Assembly: GCA_934293375.1 (NCBI GenBank) | Contig: CAKQYS010000007.1 | Coordinates: 1-64,000, forward strand | DNA from: an uncultured Lachnospiraceae bacterium | GTDB lineage: Bacteria; Bacillota; Clostridia; Lachnospirales; Lachnospiraceae | Length of the DNA: 64,000 bases | Reading direction: 5' to 3' | Shown: positions 52,036 to 60,268 of the stretch, one piece after another | How the letters are laid out: every line of letters begins with the position of its first letter | Numbering within the stretch: position 1 is the stretch's first letter | Made by a program: the position numbers and the translations under genes | Notes under the pieces: model-generated | Told to the model about the DNA's origin: nothing | The model's input: the letters and a program-made list of their open reading frames with translations, nothing else | Database searches by the model: none

Positions 52036-53265
52036 CTACAGCTTCATACCTTTCGGCACATACGCCTTAATATAGATTCCATCCGGTTCGTAAGCTTCAG
52101 ACAGCACCTGTCCATATTGACGAATCCGGCTGATCATACCCGCCTGCTGGTAATCCAGCCTGCATTCTATATACTCTCTTGCTTCCTTAAGTACTTCCGA
52201 TACTGCTAAAAGCAGATCTGAGAAGCCTTCATTTCGTAGTGCTGAGACCATCACCGTCCGCTCCGCATGAAAATCCCTGAGGATTGGAGCTTCTTCTAAC
52301 CTGTCCAGCTTATTAAATACCGTAATCACCGGCTTATCCTCTATCTCCAGATCCCGTAATGTTTCATAAACAGTGTGCATCTGCACATCCATATTCGGAT
52401 TCGAGCAATCTACCACATGCAGGATCTCATCCGCATACCGTGCCTCTTCCAATGTAGAACGAAATGCCTGGATCAGGTGATGTGGCAGCTTTCTGATAAA
52501 CCCAACCGTATCCGTAAACATCACATTCTGTCCATCCGGCATTGTATAGCTTCTTGTTGTCGGGTCAAGCGTTGCAAACAATTGATCTTCCGCCAGCACA
52601 TCCGCTCCCGTCAGATGATTCAGCAGTGTTGACTTTCCTGCATTCGTGTATCCCACAATACAGACAACCGGACACATCTGTTCCATACGCTGCTTTCGCT
52701 GCACCTGTCTATGTTTTACAACAGCTTCCAGATCTCTCTTCAAATGAGATATCCGCTCATGGATCAGTCGTCTGTCTACTTCCAGCTTCTTCTCGCCGGG
52801 TCCTCTCGTTCCGATACCGCCACCCAGCCTTGACATTGCACCGCCCTTTCCCGTCAGGCGGCTCGCCTGATACCGCAGCTGTGCCAATTCCACCTGAATC
52901 TTTCCTTCTGATGTACTGGCGCGTCCTGCAAAAATATCCAAGATCACCATGGTACGATCCATGACCTTTACCCCTAATACATCTTCGAGATTCTTCATCT
53001 GCACCGGACTCAGCTCATCGTCACACACAACCCCGGTTGCATCATGCATCCGGATCAGCATAGACAGCTCCTCTACCTTTCCACTGCCTATATAGGTCCC
53101 CGGATGTATGTTCGGCAGTTTCTGGATCATCCTGTCTAAAACCTGCGCACCTGCGGTCTTCACCAGCTCTGAAAGCTCATCCAGTGATGCCTCACAATCT
53201 CCACTGCCCGGAAATTCTACCGCTACCAATATGACCTTTTCTATGTACTTTGCGGTCTCTATCAT
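52036..53265 (-). CDS. hflX: GTPase HflX
   Basis: 409 residues from ATG 53263-53265 (GGGAGAG upstream). N-terminal HflX domain with CDDELSPVQMKNLE and the glycine-rich GGIGTRGPGEKKLEVDRR, then G1 GYTNAGKSTLLNHL, G2/G3 FATLDPTTRSY, DTVGFIRKLPHHLI, G4 FNKLD. Ribosome-splitting rescue factor after stress. 4 bp downstream of the TPR gene. Confidence 0.95.
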   Translation of the reverse strand: MIETAKYIEKVILVAVEFPGSGDCEASLDELSELVKTAGAQVLDRMIQKLPNIHPGTYIGSGKVEELSMLIRMHDATGVVCDDELSPVQMKNLEDVLGVKVMDRTMVILDIFAGRASTSEGKIQVELAQLRYQASRLTGKGGAMSRLGGGIGTRGPGEKKLEVDRRLIHERISHLKRDLEAVVKHRQVQRKQRMEQMCPVVCIVGYTNAGKSTLLNHLTGADVLAEDQLFATLDPTTRSYTMPDGQNVMFTDTVGFIRKLPHHLIQAFRSTLEEARYADEILHVVDCSNPNMDVQMHTVYETLRDLEIEDKPVITVFNKLDRLEEAPILRDFHAERTVMVSALRNEGFSDLLLAVSEVLKEAREYIECRLDYQQAGMISRIRQYGQVLSEAYEPDGIYIKAYVPKGMKL

Positions 53266-53269
53266 ATTT

Positions 53270-54085
53270 CTACTCTCCCGTATAGACCGTCTGCAGGAAT
53301 TTCCACTCATGTTCTTCCTGCTCGGTCAGCTGATAAGTCTGTGCATATGTCTGCATTTTGGTATAGGCACCATTAAAATCACGCTGATACTCCAGACAGC
53401 AGATTTCCTGCCACAACAGCTCTCTCGTATAGCCGCCTTCAAGTGCCAGTCCCTGTGAAATCTCTGCAAGTGCCTGCTCATACTGTCCGATACCGATGTA
53501 GTAAGCAGCCCGTTCTCCATGCAAATAATCACAGTCATGCCCTAACCCCTGATATGCCGCAAATGCCTGTTCCATTTCTTCGTATCTTCCTAGTTCCATA
53601 TAACAACTGCCCAAATACAGATATAGTGCCGCACAGTCTGTCCCCGCATACTTCGTCAGCTCCCCTGCCGCCTGTTCATATTCTCCCTGTCCATATAAGG
53701 AAAGAGCGGCAGCAATATTAGCACACAGTGTTGCTCTTTCCTTGTCCCGGCGCTTTACATGCATCGTGCTGTAGATCGTCTGTGCCTGTCCAAAATCTCC
53801 CATCATCAGATAACAGGATGCCGAATACCACTTCATATCCGACAGGATCGCAGATGAAAACGGTGCCTTTGCCTGTTCTCCCCGGTTAAATGCATCCAAC
53901 GCCTCCTGATACTGTCCGTTCTCATATGCTGCAATCCCGGTCCTACGAAAACTGTTCTTACGGACATTCAAAAAAATGCCTGTCACTACCAGCAATAAAA
54001 CCATGATCATTGTGATCAAATTGCGTCTGGCAGCTTTCCGTCTCTTTCTTGTATTACCTTTCTTATATCCTGATCTATAACCCAT
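53270..54085 (-). CDS. Membrane-anchored TPR protein
   Basis: 271 residues. A very basic N-terminus (YRSGYKKGNTRKRRKAARR), one span (about 22-40) and about five TPR-like helical pairs with the usual YENGQYQEALDAFNRGE spacing. Outside-facing by the positive-inside rule. Function not recognised; TPR proteins usually hold protein complexes. First gene of the hflX-HD-GYP-coaX-dusB run. Confidence 0.8.
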   Translation of the reverse strand: MGYRSGYKKGNTRKRRKAARRNLITMIMVLLLVVTGIFLNVRKNSFRRTGIAAYENGQYQEALDAFNRGEQAKAPFSSAILSDMKWYSASCYLMMGDFGQAQTIYSTMHVKRRDKERATLCANIAAALSLYGQGEYEQAAGELTKYAGTDCAALYLYLGSCYMELGRYEEMEQAFAAYQGLGHDCDYLHGERAAYYIGIGQYEQALAEISQGLALEGGYTRELLWQEICCLEYQRDFNGAYTKMQTYAQTYQLTEQEEHEWKFLQTVYTGE

Positions 54086-54191
54086 TTGCTTTCCTATCCT
54101 GTTCTATGGTTTGTCATTCTCATATTCATATCCTGAATCTGCATTGCCCGCCCCGGTGTCATCACATCCTGACAGCCATAACATAATAATC

Positions 54192-54221
54192 AAGGGCAGC
54201 CACACGATCATGGCTGCCCTT
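54192..54221 (-). terminator. Terminator of the MMPL/secreted-protein operon
   Basis: 10-bp perfect stem AAGGGCAGCC / GGCTGCCCTT. On the minus strand it follows the stop at 54251 by 29 bp; the tail is AT-rich (GATTATTATG) rather than a pure T-tract. Confidence 0.7.
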
Positions 54222-54250
54222 AGTATATCAAATATTGGACGGATTCTCAA
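54222..54250 (-). promoter_or_regulatory. Promoter wedged between stop codon and terminator
   Basis: Minus strand: TTGAGA (54245-54250), 17 bp, TATACT (54222-54227). The start point would fall inside the first arm of the terminator at 54192-54221, so transcripts from this promoter could not fold the full hairpin and would escape into the TPR-hflX operon. Confidence 0.45.
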
Positions 54251-56470
54251 TTACTTCTTCTCAATTGCGTCCGTCTTGTAAATGAACTTCACACTTGATG
54301 TTGTATCCTCTGCCGCATCAGAGAAGATCGTATAGTCTTTTCCGGCATCTACAGTTTCCTGTACACGATCCTTCAAAGCTACGATATCATAATCATCCAA
54401 TACCTCACGCAGCTTGCTTGTCAGCTTCTGGATACCATCACGATCAAACTCAGACATACCATCCTTAAGATCATGTGCACCACTTGCCAGCTTGCTTGTG
54501 CCGCTCATCAGATCTTTCACACCAACTCCAAGTGTATCCATTCCACTGTTGACTGTCTTCACACCGGCATACAGCTTGCCAACACCCTTTGATAATGAAC
54601 CTGCACCGGTTGATAAGGTCTTTGCTCCGGTTGACAGTGTCTTTGCTCCGGTTGACAGTGTGCTTGCACCTGTAGATACCTGCTTTGCACCGGACTCTAG
54701 ATCTGTAGCACCCTGTGCCAGTGTATCTGTACCGGCTGAAAGCTTCTGGGATCCTGCATAAAGTGCATCTACACTTGTTGATACAGTTGCAGCACCTTCC
54801 TTCACAGCCTTAGCACCTTCTGATAATGCCTTGATATCAGCTGCATTCTTCTGCTGTGCAGCTTCATCGCCCATAGCGGAACTTAAGGAGGCCAACACAG
54901 TCTTTAATGTCTCTGCCGTTGCTGTATACTGTGCCTGTGCTGCTACAGCCTTTGTAAGTTTTGTAGTTTCAGTATTCAAAGTTGCAGCGGCAGCCTGCTT
55001 CTCGCCATCATTCGACGCAGCGGCCAATGCTGTTGCAGCAGCATTCACTGCCTGTTTCGCCTGTTCTACCTGTGCAGCTGCCTGAGATGCAGCGGCTGTT
55101 GCCTGTGCAATATTCTGCTGCATGGTAGCAGCCTGTGTTGTCAGGGTACCTGTCATTTCATTTAACTTGGTGATCATAGCATTCACGCCTGTATTCAAGC
55201 TGTCTGCACCTGATGCCAATGTCTTTGCTCCCGGACTTAACTGAGCAAGGCCCGCATTCAGCTGATTTGCACCGCTCTTAACAGAAGATGCACCACTCTT
55301 TAAGCTCGTTGCTCCTGTGGAAAGGCTTGTAGCACCTGTGGAAAGTGTCTTAGCTCCTGTAGAAAGTGAATCCGCACCGCTTGATACCTGCTTTGCTCCG
55401 CTTGCCAGTGACTTTGCACCCTTGATTGCACCATCCTTTCCTTCAAATGCCTTCTGCAAGGTATCTGTACCATCGGAAAGCTTTGTCACGCCGCTTCCAA
55501 GCTTGCCTGCACCCTCATCCAGATCATCTGCACCATCTGCCAGATCAGAAGTACCATCAACCAGCTTCTTAGAGGCATCTGTCAGATCATCCAGTGAATC
55601 ATTCAACTCATCCAGATCATCCAGATCGTCTAACTTGTTATCATCATCTCCGACATCTGACAGCATATCTGTCATAGCAGCCGTCATCGTCATTGCCAGA
55701 GAGAAATCAGTTACATTTGCTGTCACTTCTACATATTCCGGAATATCCACATCCATCTTGGATGGCAGCTGCAGGCTGTCTGAAAGCCCCGGCATTGCTA
55801 CACCAACTACGATCGTGTGATTACCCTCTGAAATCACCTTACCATTGGTAACCTCGACATCCGTAAACTTCTCATTGTCAAGAAGCATACCACTTGCCAT
55901 CATAAACGGTACATAGATCTCGGTATCCTTTCCGTCAACCTTTACTGTCTTCTTCTCATGATTCGTATAATCAAAACGGATCGTTACCTTACCGCTCTTA
56001 CCTGCTAACTCCTCCGGCGAAATCTCCTTACCATCCAGCTTATATGTCAGCTTCACATCTACCGGAAGCTTCTTGGTAGTCTTGCCCTGATAGTAAATAT
56101 CTGCACCCTTGGCATCCCATTCCATACTATCTCCTTCACCGGAATAGGTCTCCTTGCCCTTAACATTCTCAATGTCTGTCAGATCAGATGCATCCTTGAT
56201 CACATCCTCTGCCTTACCATTCTTGAGCCAGTCACTTACAATGACCTCTCTGCTTGTGCCATCTGCATTTGCAATGACATATACGGTCTCTTCCTTGCTG
56301 CTCTCACCATCGCCACTCCGATTGACAATCGCATCTGTCAAGGTCTGTTCAACCTCTTCCGTAGTTTCTGTCTCAGCCTTTACCGGCACCTTATATGAAA
56401 ATGTTGTCGTTCCTGCTAATGTTGCTGCCATACATGCTGCTGCAATTTTTAACGCTCTCTGCTTCGTCAT
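54251..56470 (-). CDS. Secreted repeat protein of YhgE/Pip type
   Basis: 739 residues from the ATG 56468-56470 (GGGAG 8 nt upstream; another ATG two codons earlier). Signal peptide (~27 residues, ending near KAETET). Residues ~60-290 are a beta-rich domain. Then comes an Asp/Leu region (DDLDDLDELNDSLDDL) and two blocks of seven-residue repeats of the S/T-G-A-x-x-L-S type (~330-450 and ~590-670), as in the YhgE/Pip family. An Ala/Gln coiled coil (~470-570) lies between them. No membrane span at the C-terminus, unlike YhgE. Encoded 79 bp downstream of the MMPL pump, it may be its periplasm-like accessory. Confidence 0.8.
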   Translation of the reverse strand: MTKQRALKIAAACMAATLAGTTTFSYKVPVKAETETTEEVEQTLTDAIVNRSGDGESSKEETVYVIANADGTSREVIVSDWLKNGKAEDVIKDASDLTDIENVKGKETYSGEGDSMEWDAKGADIYYQGKTTKKLPVDVKLTYKLDGKEISPEELAGKSGKVTIRFDYTNHEKKTVKVDGKDTEIYVPFMMASGMLLDNEKFTDVEVTNGKVISEGNHTIVVGVAMPGLSDSLQLPSKMDVDIPEYVEVTANVTDFSLAMTMTAAMTDMLSDVGDDDNKLDDLDDLDELNDSLDDLTDASKKLVDGTSDLADGADDLDEGAGKLGSGVTKLSDGTDTLQKAFEGKDGAIKGAKSLASGAKQVSSGADSLSTGAKTLSTGATSLSTGATSLKSGASSVKSGANQLNAGLAQLSPGAKTLASGADSLNTGVNAMITKLNEMTGTLTTQAATMQQNIAQATAAASQAAAQVEQAKQAVNAAATALAAASNDGEKQAAAATLNTETTKLTKAVAAQAQYTATAETLKTVLASLSSAMGDEAAQQKNAADIKALSEGAKAVKEGAATVSTSVDALYAGSQKLSAGTDTLAQGATDLESGAKQVSTGASTLSTGAKTLSTGAKTLSTGAGSLSKGVGKLYAGVKTVNSGMDTLGVGVKDLMSGTSKLASGAHDLKDGMSEFDRDGIQKLTSKLREVLDDYDIVALKDRVQETVDAGKDYTIFSDAAEDTTSSVKFIYKTDAIEKK
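55310..55400. repeat. Short tandem repeats encoding seven-residue SGA-L units
   Basis: Within the secreted repeat protein, near-identical 21-bp units encode consecutive STGATSL/STGAKTL heptads; a second cluster is at about 54590-54670. Such runs can expand or shrink by slippage. Confidence 0.6.
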
Positions 56471-56549
56471 AATCATTACTCCCTTTCTATTCTGCAGTAC
56501 CTGCTCTATCCGGCAGGTCTGCGATCTCATTTATGTTATCTCTCAGTTA

Positions 56550-58646
56550 CTATGCCTTACTCTTTCGCTCATGTTTCGGGCCAAATCCGATCGTAGTATG
56601 ACAGATGATCCAGTCAGATACCATGAAGAAGGATGGCAGAATAAATATTACAACAAACATACTGATGATGGCACCTCTTGACATCAACATACAAAGGGAT
56701 GCGATCATATCAATATCCGAATAAACGGCTACGCCAAATGTCGCTGCAAAGAATGAAAGTGCACTGACCACAACTGACTTACAGCTGACCTTATGTGCTG
56801 TTGCAATGGCATCTCTCTTGGATGCACCAAGATTACGCTCTTTCTTGTATCTATTGGTCATCAGGATCGCATAATCCACAGTCGCACCCAACTGGATCGT
56901 ACCGATTACGATAGATGCCACAAACGGCAGTGTCGTACTTGTGTAGTATGCAAGACCCATATTGATAAAGATAGCGAACTCAATCGCTGCTACCAGAATC
57001 ACCGGCAGGGACAACGACTTAAAGACAATTGCAATGATCAGGAAGATCACACCGATTGAAACAATACTAACTGTTGCAAAGTCATTATTGGTGATACGGA
57101 TCAGATCCTTTGTACATGCAGCCTCGCCTACCAGCATAGAGTCTTCATCGTAAGACTTGATGATCTTATCCAACTCGTCACACTGTGCATTTACTTCATC
57201 GGATGCGGCCTTGTATTTCGTACCTACCAAAATCAGTCTATATTCATCCGACTTCAATTCTGAAGTGAATTCTCCGTCCAGGAAATCATCCGGAATACCA
57301 GGTCCGATCACATTATCAAGACCGATGACGAACTCAACACCGTCCACCTTCTTCATCTTCTTGATCATCTCATTGACCTCTTTTCTGGATACCGTATTCT
57401 TCACAAGCACCATATGCGGTGTGTTCAGATCAAAATTATCAGTCAGTGCTTTATTGGCAATTGAACAATCCAGATCCGCCGGCAATGTCTCATCCAGATT
57501 ATAGTACACACCATAATGCGTATATCCATATAATGCCGGAACCAGCACTACAAGAAAGATCACAATAAATACCGGATACCATTTCGTTACTACCTTACTT
57601 ACCTTATTGAACTCCGGCATGATGTTCTTGTGCATTGTCTTATCTAACAGCTTATCAAATGTCAGGATCAAAGATGGCAGAACCGTTACACAACAGATAA
57701 CACCGAATGCAACACCCTTCGCCATAACGATACCAAGATCAAGACCTAGTGTAAAACTCATAAAGCACATTGCCAGGAAACCTGCGATTGATGTTACAGA
57801 ACTTCCGACTACGGATACCAGTGTCGCATTGATCGCATGCGCCATGGCTCTATTCTTATCTCCTACATACTTCTGCTGATACTCTTCGTAGCTGTGCCAC
57901 AGAAAGATTGAATAATCCATCGTAACACCTAACTGTAACACTGCAGCCAATGCTCTGGTTACATATGATACTTCACCGAGGAATATGTTACTACCTAAAT
58001 TGTAGAGGATTGCCATACCAATACTCAAAAGGAATAAAAACGGTGCAAGGAAATTATCCATGGTGATACAGAGCACGATCGCTGTCAGTGTAGCTGCAAT
58101 TGCTACATAGATCAATGTCTCTGAATTTGATACATTCTTTGTATCCTCGCATACCGCTGACATTCCACTCAGCAATACCTGCTTCTCTGAAATCTTACGT
58201 ATCTGTCTGACTGCACTTAATGTTTCATCATCCGATGTTGTACCTTCAAAAATGACGATCATCAATGTCGCATCATCTGACTTAAACATCTTAAGTGTAT
58301 CCTCCGGCAGCAGTTCCATCGGCATAGACAGATCTGCAAAACTGTCATACCAAAGCACCTTGTTGACACCTTTAATGGCTTCAATCTGTTGTCTCACCTT
58401 CGATACATCCTGATCATCCATACCCTCTACAACCAGAAGCGACATCGCACCACTTCCAAACTGATCTACCAGAATATCCTGACCAACCATGGTCTCAATA
58501 TCGTCCGGCAGATAACACAGCAGATCGTAATTCACCTTTGTCTTAATAAATCCGATCGCTGATGGGATCAAGAGCAGGAAGCTGATAATGAGAATCGGGA
58601 TTCTCAACTTCACAATTGCCTTACCAAATCGATTCATATTTCTCAT
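56550..58646 (-). CDS. MMPL-family RND-type membrane transporter
   Basis: 698 residues with twelve spans in two halves. Each half has an extracytoplasmic loop domain after span 1 or 7 (VNYDLLCYLPDDIETM; YYNLDETLPADLD) and the family blocks TRALAAVLQLGVTMDYSIFLWHSYEE and IVIGTIQLGATVDYAILMTNRYK, with the conserved Asp in the DY pair of the proton-relay helix. Likely exports lipids or hydrophobic compounds. Controlled by the TetR protein encoded divergently: two operators lie in its promoter. Confidence 0.92.
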   Translation of the reverse strand: MRNMNRFGKAIVKLRIPILIISFLLLIPSAIGFIKTKVNYDLLCYLPDDIETMVGQDILVDQFGSGAMSLLVVEGMDDQDVSKVRQQIEAIKGVNKVLWYDSFADLSMPMELLPEDTLKMFKSDDATLMIVIFEGTTSDDETLSAVRQIRKISEKQVLLSGMSAVCEDTKNVSNSETLIYVAIAATLTAIVLCITMDNFLAPFLFLLSIGMAILYNLGSNIFLGEVSYVTRALAAVLQLGVTMDYSIFLWHSYEEYQQKYVGDKNRAMAHAINATLVSVVGSSVTSIAGFLAMCFMSFTLGLDLGIVMAKGVAFGVICCVTVLPSLILTFDKLLDKTMHKNIMPEFNKVSKVVTKWYPVFIVIFLVVLVPALYGYTHYGVYYNLDETLPADLDCSIANKALTDNFDLNTPHMVLVKNTVSRKEVNEMIKKMKKVDGVEFVIGLDNVIGPGIPDDFLDGEFTSELKSDEYRLILVGTKYKAASDEVNAQCDELDKIIKSYDEDSMLVGEAACTKDLIRITNNDFATVSIVSIGVIFLIIAIVFKSLSLPVILVAAIEFAIFINMGLAYYTSTTLPFVASIVIGTIQLGATVDYAILMTNRYKKERNLGASKRDAIATAHKVSCKSVVVSALSFFAATFGVAVYSDIDMIASLCMLMSRGAIISMFVVIFILPSFFMVSDWIICHTTIGFGPKHERKSKA

Positions 58647-58715
58647 CCTTTCCTTTCACATCTTCCACAAAGCTTCATGTGATTCTTTCTGCATATTTCA
58701 TATGCTGTTTTATTA

Positions 58716-58734
58716 AAATGACCATCGGTCATTT
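58716..58734. promoter_or_regulatory. TetR operator 1
   Basis: Palindrome AAATGACC-ATC-GGTCATTT. It lies just downstream of the MMPL promoter -10, around the predicted transcription start, a classic blocking position. Confidence 0.75.
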
Positions 58735-58746
58735 ACCTCATTCATT

Positions 58747-58775
58747 GGTATAGCACAAAAATGACCATCGGTCAA
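58747..58775 (-). promoter_or_regulatory. MMPL operon promoter
   Basis: Minus strand: TTGACC (58770-58775), 17 bp, extended -10 TGC-TATACC (58747-58752). The -35 box is part of operator 2. Confidence 0.7.
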
Positions 58776-58777
58776 TA
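58759..58777. promoter_or_regulatory. TetR operator 2
   Basis: AAATGACC-ATC-GGTCAATAT, the same core TGACCATCGGTCA as operator 1, overlapping the -35 of the MMPL promoter. Confidence 0.75.
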
Positions 58778-58860
58778 TTTTTTCCGGAGAATTTATATCA
58801 TTTTAATAAAATTAGCAAAATACCTATTTTATGCCTTTATCAGGGCTTGATGTTTGTATA

Positions 58861-58879
58861 AAATGACCATTGGTCATTT
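58861..58879. promoter_or_regulatory. TetR operator 3
   Basis: AAATGACC-ATT-GGTCATTT, immediately upstream of the -35 of the tetR gene promoter, consistent with weaker autoregulation. The stretch 58780-58858 between operators 2 and 3 is AT-rich with nothing else visible. Confidence 0.75.
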
Positions 58880-58882
58880 TTC

Positions 58883-58911
58883 TTGACAAATTACCGGAAT
58901 GCGAGTATGCT
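58883..58911 (+). promoter_or_regulatory. Promoter of the TetR regulator gene
   Basis: TTGACA (58883-58888), 17 bp, TATGCT (58906-58911), 36 bp before the ATG at 58948. Confidence 0.7.
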
Positions 58912-58947
58912 TAATAAAAATGATGCTTGGAAAGAAGGTGACATGTC

Positions 58948-59577
58948 ATGAAAAAATTGGAACTGAATAAAAAGCAGAAGAAAGAAGCACTTTTAAACAC
59001 AGCCTTTGAGTTATTTACCTCCAAGGGCATCAATAAAACTTCCATTTCTGACATTGTGAATTCGGCAGGGGTAGCGAAGGGAACCTTTTATCTTTATTTT
59101 AAGGACAAGTATGACATCCGAAACTATCTGATTTCCAAAAAAGCGGAACAGATATTCGTTGCGGCACATAATGCACTCAACCGCGATGCCTGCCCTGAAA
59201 TCGAAGATCAGATCATATTTATCATTGACCATATTTTAGATCAACTGACTGAGAACCCTGTTTTATTAAATTTTATATCCAAAAATCTTAGCTGGGGGGT
59301 TTTTAAAAAAGCGTTGCTTGGAAATAACAGTATGCCGGATGATGACTCTTTTAATTTCTATACCGTCTATCAGGCACTGATCAAAGATTCCGGACGCACT
59401 TTCAAAGATCCGGAGATCATGCTGTTCATGGTGATCGAGCTTGTCAGCTCTACCTGTTACAGCTCAATCCTCTATAATGAACCGGTTACGATCGATGTAT
59501 TGAAACCACATCTATATCAGGAAATCCTGCATATTATCAAGGATCACGAAATAGAAGAAGGACAGACCGTGCAATAA
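58948..59577 (+). CDS. TetR/AcrR-family repressor
   Basis: 209 residues. N-terminal helix-turn-helix: LLNTAFELFTSKGINKTSIS, DIVNSAGVAKGTFYLYFKDK, the TetR signature. The C-terminal ligand-binding part is helical and of usual length. It should bind the three TGACCATYGGTCA palindromes and repress the divergent MMPL operon; the inducer is unknown. AAGGTG ribosome site before ATG. Confidence 0.93.
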   Translation: MKKLELNKKQKKEALLNTAFELFTSKGINKTSISDIVNSAGVAKGTFYLYFKDKYDIRNYLISKKAEQIFVAAHNALNRDACPEIEDQIIFIIDHILDQLTENPVLLNFISKNLSWGVFKKALLGNNSMPDDDSFNFYTVYQALIKDSGRTFKDPEIMLFMVIELVSSTCYSSILYNEPVTIDVLKPHLYQEILHIIKDHEIEEGQTVQ

Positions 59578-59593
59578 GGTCTGTCCTTCTTCT
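59553..59593. terminator. Bidirectional terminator between tetR and purE
   Basis: 16-bp inverted repeat AGAAGAAGGACAGACC / GGTCTGTCCTTCTTCT with a 9-nt loop that contains the tetR stop codon. T-tract is interrupted by C, but the stem is very stable. Confidence 0.75.
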
Positions 59594-59606
59594 GTTAAGT
59601 CTCATA

Positions 59607-60095
59607 TTATGAAAACTTCGCAATCACCTCTTCGTTCGCCTGCATCGCTGCAGCTTCCATATCTTTACGCTCCTGTAACAGGCGTGTCTTAATCTCTGCG
59701 TGCTGGTTTGCCATGATCTGCAATGCCAGATAGGCTGCATTCTTACTGCCATTGATGGCTACCGTCGCAACCGGAATGCCAGACGGCATCTGTACGATCG
59801 ACATCAAGGCGTCCATACCGTCTAATACAGCACCGGAAAGCGGGACACCGATAACCGGCAATACCGTCTGGGATGCTACAACACCCGGAAGCGCTGCTGC
59901 CATACCTGCTGCTGTAATAATAACCTCTGTTCCATTTGTGTTACATTCCTCAATAAAAGCTGACAGTCCCTCGTGCGCTCTGTGGGCTGACAGACATCTG
60001 ACATTCACTTCTACTCCGTAATCCTTCAGGATCTTCACTGCCGGTTCTACCTTGGAAAGATCACTCGTTGATCCCATGATAATTGCTGCTTTCAT
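59607..60095 (-). CDS. purE: N5-carboxyaminoimidazole ribonucleotide mutase (PurE)
   Basis: 162 residues. AAIIMGSTSDLSKVEPA, CLSAHRAHEGL (SAHR motif with catalytic His), TAAGMAAALPGV, GVPLSGAVLDGMDALMSIVQMP and VAINGSKNAAYLALQIM all match. Purine synthesis. No purK or purC follows in the window, so it is a single-gene unit here, with a predicted leader of about 80 nt that may fold. Confidence 0.95.
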   Translation of the reverse strand: MKAAIIMGSTSDLSKVEPAVKILKDYGVEVNVRCLSAHRAHEGLSAFIEECNTNGTEVIITAAGMAAALPGVVASQTVLPVIGVPLSGAVLDGMDALMSIVQMPSGIPVATVAINGSKNAAYLALQIMANQHAEIKTRLLQERKDMEAAAMQANEEVIAKFS

Positions 60096-60180
60096 AATGC
60101 ATATTCTCCTCTTCTATGATTCTCAATGTATTCCGATAGCACTGCATGACATAGATGTCTCACAACGCTATACATTCTTC

Positions 60181-60209
60181 ATCTTACTGCCTTTTTATCA
60201 TTTCGTCAA
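60181..60209 (-). promoter_or_regulatory. purE promoter
   Basis: Minus strand: TTGACG (60204-60209), 17 bp, TAAGAT (60181-60186), directly after the terminator of the upstream gene. The leader (about 60174-60096) contains AATGTAT / ATACATT (60102-60161 region) enclosing GACAT-CT-ATGTC; no known purine riboswitch core was recognised. Confidence 0.6.
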
Positions 60210-60214
60210 TGAAA

Positions 60215-60238
60215 AACGGGACGCCGTAGCGTCCCGTT
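60215..60238 (-). terminator. Terminator of the large surface-protein gene
   Basis: 10-bp stem AACGGGACGC / GCGTCCCGTT with a 4-nt loop, followed on the minus strand by TTTTTC. 30 bp after the stop at 60269. Confidence 0.9.
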
Positions 60239-60268
60239 CGATATTGCTTTTGGAAAAAAGATCCGAAA

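Noticed and set aside
54600..55400. Short regularly spaced repeats considered as a CRISPR-like array
   Set aside because: They are in-frame 21-bp codon repeats of a secreted protein with no spacers and no cas genes nearby.
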